Positions 9,105 to 15,869 of a stretch of DNA of 32,012 bases are shown piece after piece. Below the pieces are notes generated by a model. The model was given only the letters and a program-made list of their open reading frames with translations, searched no databases and was not told the DNA's origin. The translations under genes were made by a program, and so were the position numbers. The first letter of the stretch is position 1, and each line of letters starts with the position of its first letter. The DNA is from a virus, in the IMG/VR virus record IMGVR_UViG_3300037587_000445, positions 1-32,012 of that record; one strand, written 5' to 3'.

Positions 9105-9925
9105 GCTGGAGCCACGTTAGAAAAATACCAAAACAATTAATCGATTTGTTTATTGCATCATTCGAGATTGCGCAAGATGGAACAACTGCGCTAGGCGTTT
9201 TTATTCAAGACCAAACAACGCCGGATATTGATTTGTCATTTCATCGAAACCTGCAAGACGTAACGCTAGCGGCAACTACAATATTAGACACTCACACAAT
9301 AACATTCTCGCCGGGCCATGGCTTTACGTTCCCAGCAACTCCAAGTGAGGCCGTTTGCATTTTAGAAGGTCAAAGTTTTTCTCAGTTTAACGTTTTAGGC
9401 GTTGCTGGTGATGTGATCACAATTGATAGCCCGATGGATCACGTTTTTACATCAGCAGCAACAGCCACAAGGCACACCTTTGATATGCGATTTAATGGCA
9501 CACCAGCGTCACCAGGGACGTATATAATAAAACCTATCGCTGGCCAAAAATGGGACATCACACGAGTTATTATAGTTATAGAATCAGCTAACGCAATGGA
9601 CTTTTCAAAATTTGGTTCGTTGACGAGGCTCCTAAATGGGTGCGTTTTGAGAAAAAAAGACGGCGACAGGCAGAATCATTTCAATTTCAAAACTAATGGT
9701 GATTTTATAAACAGGTCGTTCGATCACGCATTCCAGACGAAAAGCGGCGGCGGTGGGTTTGGGTTTGTTTCTCGCCATACATGGGCCGGACAAGGCAAAC
9801 AGGGCGTAGTTGTAAGATTAGATGGTGACTTGGATGAAGAATTACAGTTATTAGTTCAGGACGCATTAGCGGCGGGATTAACATCAATGTTTATGATTGC
9901 CCAAGGGCATTTAGTGCAGGATTAA
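9101..9925 (+). CDS. Putative structural protein near the head genes (274 aa)
   Basis: ATG overlaps the previous stop by 4 bases and has AAGG upstream. The N-terminus is short and amphipathic; the middle is beta-rich (ITFSPGHGFTF, ILEGQSFSQFNVLG). The C-terminal half contains IIKPIAGQKWDITRVIIVIE and the glycine run SGGGGFGF. There is no signal peptide or membrane segment. Its position between capsid and head-tail connector suggests a virion component such as a head fibre or capsid accessory. I do not recognise the family. Confidence 0.55.
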   Translation: MSWSHVRKIPKQLIDLFIASFEIAQDGTTALGVFIQDQTTPDIDLSFHRNLQDVTLAATTILDTHTITFSPGHGFTFPATPSEAVCILEGQSFSQFNVLGVAGDVITIDSPMDHVFTSAATATRHTFDMRFNGTPASPGTYIIKPIAGQKWDITRVIIVIESANAMDFSKFGSLTRLLNGCVLRKKDGDRQNHFNFKTNGDFINRSFDHAFQTKSGGGGFGFVSRHTWAGQGKQGVVVRLDGDLDEELQLLVQDALAAGLTSMFMIAQGHLVQD

Positions 9926-9929
9926 AAAT

Positions 9930-10298
9930 ATGAGCAGAGTCACACCAACAGAAGTAAAAGCAATAATCGAAACGCCATTAACCGATCCGGTTATTCAGAT
10001 TTGGATTGATGGCGCTAATACGATAGTAACGGCTAACGCTGAGTGTATTGGCGGCGATGATGCTTTGTTAACCCAAGTGGAGCTATATCTATCGGCTCAT
10101 TTTGTGGGAATGCTTGACCCTGGTGTACGAGGGTTCATTACAAAAGAGAAGCTTGACGTATTCGAAACGACTTACTCTAACCCGGTCACGCTATCAAACA
10201 TAATCGATAACACCCCATACGGAACAACCGCCAATATGTTATCAGGCGGTTGCTTGGCTAATGTATCAGATAGGGCGATAACGTTATTTAGCGTTTAG
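9930..10298 (+). CDS. Putative head-tail connector (adaptor) protein
   Basis: 122 residues, ATG with AGGA upstream. It starts MSRVTPTEVKAIIETPLTD, followed by helices with LLTQVELYLSAHFVGM and DPGVRG, then KLDVFETTYSNP and TPYGTTANMLSGGCL. A short multi-helix protein of 100-130 residues with an LxxAHF helix matches gp6/DUF4054-type adaptors that bind under the portal ring. Its usual partners (closure, gp10-like, tail terminator) resume only at 14086, because island A is inserted right after it. The stop codon overlaps the last gene of that island by 4 bases, tail to tail. Confidence 0.65.
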   Translation: MSRVTPTEVKAIIETPLTDPVIQIWIDGANTIVTANAECIGGDDALLTQVELYLSAHFVGMLDPGVRGFITKEKLDVFETTYSNPVTLSNIIDNTPYGTTANMLSGGCLANVSDRAITLFSV

Positions 10299-10405
10299 GC
10301 AGTCATCTCGTGCAGCGCTGTCAAAATTATAAAGAAAATAATAATAACTGGTGATGTTATTGTTATAAAGCCCGCGCAGAAACGTTTTATTTTAGATAAT
10401 TTCAT
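10295..10405 (-). CDS. Island A gene 12: 36-residue membrane peptide
   Basis: ATG on the minus strand with GGAGG 8 bases upstream. Basic N-terminus (KLSKIKRF), then one hydrophobic segment over residues 11-31 (ITITSPVIIIFFIILTA) and a short polar tail. It is the last gene of the minus-strand island and ends 4 bases inside the oppositely oriented connector gene. It overlaps the preceding gene by 14 bases. Predicted inner-membrane peptide of unknown role; the strong binding site is the main support. Confidence 0.5.
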   Translation of the reverse strand: MKLSKIKRFCAGFITITSPVIIIFFIILTALHEMTA

Positions 10406-10598
10406 TTGTTTTGCCTCCATCAAGTACCATTGCTTGGGCCATAATTGTGGCGATCACGCTAACACCCACAGAGGTAGATTGAACATAGTTCGAAATTGAT
10501 ACTCCGCCTTGTATATTCCACCCTTCCGCGAGGTATTCGTCAACAAGTTTGCTTAAATGGTTTACGTTATTTGATGTTAATACTCGATATCTAATCAT
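10392..10598 (-). CDS. Island A gene 11: DUF1737-like protein (68 aa)
   Basis: The start MIRYRVL is chosen because its ATG overlaps the upstream stop (ATGA) with GGGG/AAGG before it; a longer frame to 10619 would overlap the neighbour needlessly. The sequence RYRVLTSNNVNHLSKLVDEY, then LAEGWNIQGGVS and AQAMVL fits the DUF1737 pattern (YRVLTG ... L..GW...G ... QAM). These small proteins are common phage and bacterial accessories with unknown function. Coupled within island A. Confidence 0.6.
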   Translation of the reverse strand: MIRYRVLTSNNVNHLSKLVDEYLAEGWNIQGGVSISNYVQSTSVGVSVIATIMAQAMVLDGGKTNEII

Positions 10599-10852
10599 CC
10601 TTTGCCCCCTATAAAGCATGGGCTGGCTGAAATGATCACAACTTCCTGATCTTCATCCGTGGGTTTATCACCTATCATCTCAAAAACCCATGCCACCGGA
10701 CTGTCACTAGGTAGCCCGGCAGCTATAATTTCGCCAACACTATTTTTATAGCAAGTCATCCCCTTCCATGTTTCGATTTTTTCAAATCCGATGTGAGTGG
10801 TATGGCCTATTTCAAAGCTAAATGTTTCGGTTTTGCGTATTGTTGCTTTCAT
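10595..10852 (-). CDS. Island A gene 10: hypothetical protein (85 aa)
   Basis: ATG with AGGAG 8 bases upstream, overlapping the preceding stop as ATGA. Sequence is polar with one likely beta sheet and FEKIETWKGMTCYKNSVGEI, then VAWVFEMIGD. No signal peptide, metal motif or membrane segment. Coupled on both sides. Function unknown. Confidence 0.55.
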   Translation of the reverse strand: MKATIRKTETFSFEIGHTTHIGFEKIETWKGMTCYKNSVGEIIAAGLPSDSPVAWVFEMIGDKPTDEDQEVVIISASPCFIGGKG

Positions 10853-12234
10853 TTGTTTTGCTCCTGCCATGCTTTAAGATATGGAATGCTAATCTTTGAT
10901 AGTTTCCACTCGTCGCCAGTAAGCTTGGGCATTTTAATTAGGAGTATTTGGTGCCAGAATTCTCCTGAAGCTGTGCAATATTCCCACAAATCCCCATTGT
11001 TACGGATATGCGAAACGCTATCATCAAACAAATCAGCATCAGGTAAATCTTTTAGCCAGTGGCGGGGGTCTACAACTTGGCACATATCAGCGCGAAAACA
11101 GCAGCTAGAGCCATTTTTATCACTTACAGCAACCATTCGTATACTTTTGCCATCGTCAAGCCCTAGGCCGTCAAATACCGCCATTACTTGAACTGGCACA
11201 TCGACAAGATGATCGGCATCACCCCAACGGTCGCGCCCGCCATCGACAATGACAGTCGAGCCAATAGTTAAATTAATCATTTTTGTTTCCTTTTGCTTGT
11301 TTAAATTATCAATAACTTTAGTGAGTTCGCGAAAAGCCTTTGCCGGATCGCCAACTTTAACTGTGCTGAAATCAATTATTTTTGTGTCCTTTTTCGTTGA
11401 TGGTTTGTGTTTTAGCGTTGCATCACTTGTTTTGATTTGAAACCACTCGTGCGTCCCAACGTCAGGATTAATACAAATAAGCAAGTCATCCATTTTTTTA
11501 TTGTCACTTACGTAAATGTTTACAACTTCAAGCGTTACCTCTTTGAAGAACCTAGTAACATTTGATTCTATGGTGAAATTTATGATCGTTCCACTTGTTG
11601 AGCATCTTATAACTTGCTCTTGTAATTTAGGGTTTATTAGATCACCTATTTTAAATTTACCTTTCATCTTATCTTCCTTTTTAATTTCATCGAAAAAATA
11701 CTCTTTAATGCTCATTAGCTTTTCGTCACTCCTAAAATAATCGCAAAGTTCCTTTCTTGATTTGCTGATTGCCTCATCTATTTGTTTCAGTATCGGGCCG
11801 CGAACTGGGCAATTTCTTATTTCTGCTTCTTCGAGATCTCGCTTTGTTTGCTTATCAAATTCTCTGTAAGCCTCTTTTGGCGTTCTTTCATCAAGACCCA
11901 ACTCGTAGCGGGTGTTTTGCCATTGTTGGCGTGTGTAATAACCGCTACTGCCTGAACCAACAGAAAAGCCGAAATCATTCCACTGGTCAGCTCTTTGGGG
12001 TTTATTCCTGCTGATGAAACCAAATCCACGCTCATTAATCCACTTAGCGCAGTTTACAGCTAGGTACTCAAGGTCGTTTTGTGGGATGAATTCGAAGTAC
12101 TCTTGAAGCTCATTTAGCCATGTGTAGCTATTATCAGTCCAGAATACGCATTGCCCATCAACACGCCCCACTGTTCTCTGATAGTTAGATGGGATGCCCC
12201 ATACCTGCCCCGCTTTCGGTGTTACGTTTTTCAT
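10849..12234 (-). CDS. Island A gene 9: 461-residue multi-part protein with internal start sites
   Basis: The largest island gene; ATG with GGAG upstream. Three parts can be seen. Residues 1-189 open with KAGQVWGIPSNYQRTVGRV and include WINERGFGFISRNKPQ and YYTRQQW; residues 190-318 start MKGKFKIGDLINPKLQEQV; residues 319-461 start MINLTIGSTVIVDGG and contain DPRHWLKDLP. Methionines 190 (nt 11667) and 319 (nt 11280) are each preceded by an AAGGAA ribosome site at normal spacing, as if three adjacent genes had been joined in frame or three products are made from one frame. Several VW/GD-type short beta modules occur. Cytoplasmic, no known catalytic motif. Function unknown. Confidence 0.6.
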   Translation of the reverse strand: MKNVTPKAGQVWGIPSNYQRTVGRVDGQCVFWTDNSYTWLNELQEYFEFIPQNDLEYLAVNCAKWINERGFGFISRNKPQRADQWNDFGFSVGSGSSGYYTRQQWQNTRYELGLDERTPKEAYREFDKQTKRDLEEAEIRNCPVRGPILKQIDEAISKSRKELCDYFRSDEKLMSIKEYFFDEIKKEDKMKGKFKIGDLINPKLQEQVIRCSTSGTIINFTIESNVTRFFKEVTLEVVNIYVSDNKKMDDLLICINPDVGTHEWFQIKTSDATLKHKPSTKKDTKIIDFSTVKVGDPAKAFRELTKVIDNLNKQKETKMINLTIGSTVIVDGGRDRWGDADHLVDVPVQVMAVFDGLGLDDGKSIRMVAVSDKNGSSCCFRADMCQVVDPRHWLKDLPDADLFDDSVSHIRNNGDLWEYCTASGEFWHQILLIKMPKLTGDEWKLSKISIPYLKAWQEQNK

Positions 12235-12235
12235 T

Positions 12236-12415
12236 TTATTTGCTCCAATTGTCAGGAAAAGTTAATTCAGCAATGAACCAACCAAGAATCATTACCGGTA
12301 TTAATGGAAACACCAACCAAAGAAGAATGAACATAAATAAATCTTCTTTATGTGTCATGCATCGTTTTAGTATTTCTATGTTTGAATAGAATAAATTAGT
12401 GGGTTTGAATTTCAT
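12236..12415 (-). CDS. Island A gene 8: small membrane protein (59 aa)
   Basis: ATG overlapping the preceding stop (ATGA). Residues 1-26 are polar/basic (NIEILKRCMTHKED), residues 27-50 form one strong hydrophobic segment (LFMFILLWLVFPLIPVMILG), and the tail is short and acidic. The next gene starts one base after its stop. Predicted single-pass inner-membrane protein of unknown function. Confidence 0.55.
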   Translation of the reverse strand: MKFKPTNLFYSNIEILKRCMTHKEDLFMFILLWLVFPLIPVMILGWFIAELTFPDNWSK

Positions 12416-12621
12416 TTCTTATCCTCCGTCAACATAGTTAGAATATCGGTAAACGTTGCGCCATTTTGACGCATAAGGCTAATGTGTGCGGCATATTGAG
12501 CTGTAAGACCCGCAGCCATAGCAACAGTAGCCGGACCAAGATTGGACTTAAGCACGATTAGCTCGATTTTGGACATTACTATTTTAGATATTATTTCGTT
12601 TTCCTTGCTCTTTTCGCTCAT
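12412..12621 (-). CDS. Island A gene 7: hypothetical protein (69 aa)
   Basis: The start MSEKSKENE is chosen for GGAGG 7 bases upstream; the frame extends further upstream but would run deep into the neighbour. Helical: SKIVMSKIELIVLK, then a small-residue segment GPATVAMAAGLTAQYAAHIS. Ends in a charged tail. It could associate with the membrane through the Ala-rich helix, but this is weak. Overlaps neighbours by 4 bases on each side. Unknown family. Confidence 0.5.
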   Translation of the reverse strand: MSEKSKENEIISKIVMSKIELIVLKSNLGPATVAMAAGLTAQYAAHISLMRQNGATFTDILTMLTEDKK

Positions 12622-12920
12622 TTCAAATCCTCCGCTGTTAGCTTGACTGTTTTTGCTAATGCTATTATGTCTGATTTGCTTAACGTAACCCCCTGGTCGC
12701 AATTTATAAAAACACCACCAATCGATCGGAAAGCGTGCGTTATGTCATTGTCGCTAAACCTATGATTAGTAATATCAAACTCTTTGCGCGGGATTGGTTT
12801 GAAATCTAGTCCGCGCTGATCCATCGCTAACCCGGTGAAATAAGGCTCATCTTTTTGTATTGAATAATAATTAGCCCAACTAGGCGCATCATCTATCTCT
12901 TGCTGTGTTAATGGCCTCAT
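12618..12920 (-). CDS. Island A gene 6: hypothetical protein (100 aa)
   Basis: ATG 12920 shares one base with the upstream stop (TGATG), with GGAG ahead. N-terminus RPLTQQEIDDAPSWANYYSI followed by PYFTGLAMDQRGLDF; the C-terminal helix region is LSKSDIIALAKTVKLTAEDL. The pattern QQEIDDAPxWA with an internal FxG resembles small phage-encoded accessory proteins. No catalytic or metal motif. Unknown role in the coupled island operon. Confidence 0.55.
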   Translation of the reverse strand: MRPLTQQEIDDAPSWANYYSIQKDEPYFTGLAMDQRGLDFKPIPRKEFDITNHRFSDNDITHAFRSIGGVFINCDQGVTLSKSDIIALAKTVKLTAEDLK

Positions 12921-13102
12921 CACTTACTCTCCAAATTAATCGTCATAGCAAAGCCATAAAAACCCATACCATCAGCCGTCATGCCGTAGGTTGGCTGTAT
13001 GCCCCACTTATGAACACCTATTGACTCGCCTATATTAAGTTCTGGTTTATCATCAATCATTGTGCAGGAAATGTCAGATATTGACTCGAATGTTATTTTC
13101 AT
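12920..13102 (-). CDS. Island A gene 5: hypothetical protein (60 aa)
   Basis: ATG with GAGGTGG upstream inside the end of the preceding membrane-protein gene. Beta-type with ISDISCTMIDDKPELNIGE and GVHKWGIQPTYGMTADG. Ends LESK; the codons for this end form the ribosome binding site of the next gene, a junction sequence seen three times in the island. Function unknown. Confidence 0.55.
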   Translation of the reverse strand: MKITFESISDISCTMIDDKPELNIGESIGVHKWGIQPTYGMTADGMGFYGFAMTINLESK

Positions 13103-13105
13103 TAA

Positions 13106-13282
13106 TTACCACCTCTCTAATAACCAAACAAAAGAAAAAACAAGGCACATGCTTAACACAACAATCCCATGTAAAATAGCAGCGACCACTATCCCACCAT
13201 CAGTAGAGAATGGTAGCACCCAAAATAATGCCGTATAAACAATGGCAATCAAAACAACCAATAAAACCCTATATATATTCAT
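13106..13282 (-). CDS. Island A gene 4: two-helix membrane protein (58 aa)
   Basis: ATG overlapping the previous stop (ATGA), GGGGG upstream. Two hydrophobic segments (about residues 5-24 and 31-55) are separated by a short PFSTDGG loop; the end is LLERW. Predicted small inner-membrane hairpin. Too short for common automatic gene cut-offs but well supported by coupling on both sides. Confidence 0.55.
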   Translation of the reverse strand: MNIYRVLLVVLIAIVYTALFWVLPFSTDGGIVVAAILHGIVVLSMCLVFSFVWLLERW

Positions 13283-13554
13283 CGCTTACCCCCACCTAAA
13301 TCTGTTACTTCATCTATTGGGGTGTATTTAAGAGCCTCAAAGCCTTCCCGGTCGAAAGTTTTAGGATCTTGATAGCAGGCAGAAGTTTTAACTCCACTTT
13401 CGTCTTGGATTCTTATCTCTTCAATATTATTTCCGTATGATTCAAACACCGCTACCCCGTCAATTTTTATCACAATATCGCTGCCGCACAACTTATCAGG
13501 GATTACGGCCTCCATGATCTGCTCATCACCTTTAATTTTATATTTGATTCTCAT
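13279..13554 (-). CDS. Island A gene 3: hypothetical protein (91 aa)
   Basis: ATG with GGAGAG 6 bases upstream, overlapping the previous stop. Beta-rich, starting MRIKYKIKGDEQIMEAVIPD; the middle reads DIVIKIDGVAVFESYG and the C-terminus GGGKR. Soluble and without recognisable motifs. Function unknown. Confidence 0.55.
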   Translation of the reverse strand: MRIKYKIKGDEQIMEAVIPDKLCGSDIVIKIDGVAVFESYGNNIEEIRIQDESGVKTSACYQDPKTFDREGFEALKYTPIDEVTDLGGGKR

Positions 13555-13835
13555 CGCTTACTCTCCAATTCGAAAATTAAAAAATCAGGGTGCGAAACAT
13601 CTTTAACTGGGTAAACCTTAAACCCGAGTAATGTCTGCCCAAAATAAAAATCGGCACGCATGTTGGTAATCTGGTAATGCTCACTATTACCAATCTCACA
13701 GAAACACTGATCAAAGTAATCGCAATTCATGTATATTACTAGCCTAATTTCGCCAACCACATCGAACGCTTGCGCCTCAAGGGTTGCTAGTCTGTGTTTA
13801 GCATGAACAGCTTCAATACATTCGTCTATTTTCAT
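13551..13835 (-). CDS. Island A gene 2: hypothetical protein (94 aa)
   Basis: ATG with GGAGAG upstream, overlapping the stop of the first island gene. N-terminal helix MKIDECIEAVHAKHRLATLE, then beta strands (EIRLVIYMNCDYFDQCFCEI). The three cysteines do not form a clear metal site. Ends LESKR, the repeated junction tail. Function unknown. Confidence 0.55.
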   Translation of the reverse strand: MKIDECIEAVHAKHRLATLEAQAFDVVGEIRLVIYMNCDYFDQCFCEIGNSEHYQITNMRADFYFGQTLLGFKVYPVKDVSHPDFLIFELESKR

Positions 13836-13993
13836 CGCTTGCTCTCCAATCCGTGAACCGCCATTATTAAAAATTCGTAATCCTTACCGCCTTTGCTATG
13901 GGTATAATACCAATCTTCTTTTCGGTCGATTAATACTAAAAACTCTTTTAGGGTATAACCCTTATTTTTAATCATCAAAGTAACTTCGTTCAT
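13832..13993 (-). CDS. Island A gene 1: 53-aa protein resembling a miniature helix-turn-helix regulator
   Basis: ATG with AGGAT upstream; leader gene of island A behind a TTGACT promoter. The sequence core KGYTLKEFLVLI, WYYTHSKGG, YEFLIM is clearly homologous to the 54-residue leader of island B (KGYSLDEFLTEI, WYRTHSKAG, YEFLVR). The order helix, [ST]LxEFL helix, turn, WYxTHSK helix, final helix resembles a shortened XRE/Aca-type helix-turn-helix domain, with WY in the expected recognition helix. I infer DNA binding, possibly of its own promoter, but no family was confirmed. It could instead be a small structural adaptor. Confidence 0.65.
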   Translation of the reverse strand: MNEVTLMIKNKGYTLKEFLVLIDRKEDWYYTHSKGGKDYEFLIMAVHGLESKR

Positions 13994-14024
13994 AAACCAT
14001 CCTATAAATCATTATGTATGCCCG

Positions 14025-14052
14025 ATTGTACAGGGTATGCGGTAAAAGTCAA
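14025..14052 (-). promoter_or_regulatory. Promoter of island A
   Basis: On the minus strand: TTGACT (14052-14047), 16-base spacer, TACAAT (14030-14025). GCATAC occurs twice, 19 bases apart, across the -10 region, and an imperfect inverted repeat ATGCCC/GGGTAT flanks the -10, so a bound regulator is plausible. The element overlaps the divergent plus-strand promoter. Confidence 0.65.
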
Positions 14053-14057
14053 TATTG

Positions 14058-14066
14058 TGTTAAAAT
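14058..14066 (+). promoter_or_regulatory. Extended -10 promoter of the neck gene block
   Basis: TGT-TAAAAT, 19 bases before the ribosome/start region at 14086. Its -35 position falls inside the island A promoter, so the two promoters probably cannot be occupied together. Confidence 0.5.
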
Positions 14067-14085
14067 TAACAAAAGAGGATTTCTA

Positions 14086-14454
14086 ATGACATACAATTAC
14101 CCAGCAAGCCGAAAGCAAGCGCAACGAATAATTTCAAAGTTTGGTGCGCCAGGCTCAGTCGTGAAGAAAGGCGAGCCAGGCGGCGGCTTTGACGTTAACG
14201 GCGATCCGGTAGCCGCTAGCCCTGATGTAACGCTTTTCGGCACTGTAACGCCGCTAGTGCGCTTTAAGACGGGCGAAATAGACGGCACGACCATTCTCAA
14301 AGGCGACTCGTGGGTGTTTTTCAATTCCGAAACCTCACCAGAAATTGATATGCAAATAACGCTGAATTTTGAAACGTTCAGAATTGTCGATTTAGAAAAG
14401 CTAACCTCAGTTGATGACATTAACGTTTTCAGACGATTAACCCTTAGAAAATAG
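14086..14454 (+). CDS. Putative head closure / neck protein (122 aa)
   Basis: ATG 14086 is chosen because AGAGGA precedes it; an upstream in-frame ATG at 14014 would overlap the divergent promoters. The sequence starts MTYNYPASRKQAQRIISKFG, followed by a Gly-rich loop, then LFGTVTPL and a beta-barrel-like C-terminus FRIVDLEKLTSVDDINVFRR. Small beta-barrel proteins at this position close the portal channel after packaging (head-closure, as SPP1 gp16/lambda FII class). First gene of the neck block after island A. Confidence 0.6.
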   Translation: MTYNYPASRKQAQRIISKFGAPGSVVKKGEPGGGFDVNGDPVAASPDVTLFGTVTPLVRFKTGEIDGTTILKGDSWVFFNSETSPEIDMQITLNFETFRIVDLEKLTSVDDINVFRRLTLRK

Positions 14455-14462
14455 GAACCATT

Positions 14463-14573
14463 ATGACCAAGAAGAAAGCAGCAAAGAAAGTGCCAGCTAA
14501 AAAATCAAGCGGCCAAGAGGTAATTGACGAAAACGGAAAGCGCTCGGTTAAAGTAATCGTTAAAAATGGCTAG
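14463..14573 (+). CDS. Lysine-rich peptide between neck genes (36 aa)
   Basis: ATG with AGGA upstream; reads TKKKAAKKVPAKKSSGQE then GKRSVKVIVKNG. The stop overlaps the start of the gp10-like gene by 8 bases. Strongly basic N-terminus suggests nucleic-acid or capsid interaction, but nothing more can be said. It is below usual length cut-offs; correct spacing and coupling support it. Confidence 0.5.
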   Translation: MTKKKAAKKVPAKKSSGQEVIDENGKRSVKVIVKNG

Positions 14574-14937
14574 CCAGTGGACTAGAATAGCTGACCGGCA
14601 AAAGCCTAAATTGCTTCGGGCGGCTAAAAACTCAGTCTTGTTTATGGGCAAGAAAATCATCAGGATTTCACCAGTCGATACGGGCCGGTTTAAAGAGAAT
14701 TGGTTAACGGCAATTGGCGAAATGAATACAGCGATTGATTTGCCTAGTGGCTTTGGTCTAACTCCAACGGTCAAGCTGTTGAGGCTGGGTGATACAATAT
14801 TCTTCACTAACTCGCTGCCATACGCCAGGCGTCTTGAGTTCGGATGGTCTGGTCAGGCACCCATGGGCATGGTCAGAATTACGGTAGCCGATTGGCAGGG
14901 CATAGTAGATCGAGAGGTTAAAAAGATAGCAGCATGA
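14566..14937 (+). CDS. HK97 gp10-like neck/tail completion protein
   Basis: 123 residues. The pattern ISPVDTGRFKENW (residues 34-46), then IFFTNSLPYARRLEFGWSGQ and APMGMVRIT is the hallmark of HK97 gp10-like proteins: SPVDTGxxRxxW, then N..PYA..lE.G.S..aP.Gm.r. Known role: tail completion or connector between neck and tail. Coupled by 8 bases upstream and 4 bases downstream. Confidence 0.85.
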   Translation: MASQWTRIADRQKPKLLRAAKNSVLFMGKKIIRISPVDTGRFKENWLTAIGEMNTAIDLPSGFGLTPTVKLLRLGDTIFFTNSLPYARRLEFGWSGQAPMGMVRITVADWQGIVDREVKKIAA

Positions 14938-15344
14938 TATCAAAATTTGATTTAGCGAAAGCTTTAAGAAACCAGGCTGTTATTGTCACTGATGCCAACA
15001 GTTTAAGGCTCGTCGGTAATGGTGAGAGCTTCAGTCCAGATGTTAACGAATCTCATGTAGAAGAAATCGTTTTATATGGCGATGACAACACGGTTGGAGT
15101 TGGTAATGACTCGAGTGATGTTCAAGTGGGCATTTATCAGTTATCCGCTCACACGCCGATAGCCCAACAAAAATGGGCCGGTTTATCAATAGTTGATATC
15201 CTCGCCGCTTCATTTACCAAAGGGCTAAAGCTTACGTTTAACAGTCAATTGGTGATCATAATGGAATCATCGATCGCTCAAATGATGACAAACGACACCC
15301 ACAATATTCACCACCTAAGCGTTCGCTTTAGTGTAATTAACTAG
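14934..15344 (+). CDS. Putative tail terminator protein (136 aa)
   Basis: ATG overlaps the previous stop. The alpha/beta content with DSSDVQVGIYQLSA near residue 65 and the position right after the gp10-like gene and before the tail tube match tail-terminator proteins (gpU/DUF4128 class), which cap the tail tube and join it to the neck. No diagnostic residue motif; assigned by gene order and size. Confidence 0.65.
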   Translation: MISKFDLAKALRNQAVIVTDANSLRLVGNGESFSPDVNESHVEEIVLYGDDNTVGVGNDSSDVQVGIYQLSAHTPIAQQKWAGLSIVDILAASFTKGLKLTFNSQLVIIMESSIAQMMTNDTHNIHHLSVRFSVIN

Positions 15345-15367
15345 AATTTAGTCATTTTGGCCAACCG

Positions 15368-15376
15368 TGTTATAAT
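15368..15376 (+). promoter_or_regulatory. Extended -10 promoter of the tail-tube genes
   Basis: TGT-TATAAT, a full match to the extended -10 consensus, 47 bases before the tail-tube start. No clear -35. A short palindrome AAATTTAAACGTTTAAATT lies between it and the ribosome site. Confidence 0.55.
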
Positions 15377-15422
15377 AATCTCGGATGATAAATTTAAACG
15401 TTTAAATTATTAAGGAATTATT

Positions 15423-15866
15423 ATGACTCAAACAAGTACGGGAACGCTGTTTGCCATTGTAGCAGCATCTCCCGCTACAATTGACGCAGCCGGGTTTGGT
15501 GCGTTAGTTTACACAAACGTTGGCGAGGTCGTCGACATTCCGGAGGTGGGCGCTGATGTCGCCGTGGTAACACACATGCCATTAGCAACCGGGATTGTTG
15601 AGAAGTTTAAAGGCTTTGAAAACTTCGGATCATTTGCGCTCGGTTTTGCTGATGATATCACTGACGCCGGCCAACTGGTTTTAGAATCTGGCGCTACAGG
15701 TGCAAACAAAAATGTACAGCATAGCGCAAGAATCACCCTTCAGGACGGAACTTTTATTTATTTTACTAATAAAATTTTCTCGTTCAAGATCAACCCTGGT
15801 TCGGCTGATTCGATTGTTGCAGCGACAACATCGATTGAGATCGAATCAAAATTAGTGAGGGTCTAA
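15423..15866 (+). CDS. Major tail (tube) protein
   Basis: 147 residues, ATG with AAGGA upstream. Beta-rich with the typical small tube-protein layout: TSTGTLFAIVAASPATIDAA, then YTNVGEVVDIPEVG, a loop GFENFGSFALGF and a final strand ATTSIEIESKLVR. It has the strongest isolated signals (own promoter, strong ribosome site) as expected for an abundant protein. It lies after the tail terminator and before the chaperones. Polymerises to the non-contractile tube. Confidence 0.8.
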   Translation: MTQTSTGTLFAIVAASPATIDAAGFGALVYTNVGEVVDIPEVGADVAVVTHMPLATGIVEKFKGFENFGSFALGFADDITDAGQLVLESGATGANKNVQHSARITLQDGTFIYFTNKIFSFKINPGSADSIVAATTSIEIESKLVRV

Positions 15867-15869
15867 ATC

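Noticed and set aside
10793-11191. 132-codon plus-strand frame within island A
   Set aside because: Antisense to coupled island genes, Cys/Ser-rich composition and no ribosome site.
14014-14085. N-terminal extension of the head-closure gene to ATG 14014
   Set aside because: It would cross both divergent promoters; ATG 14086 has a good AGAGGA site.
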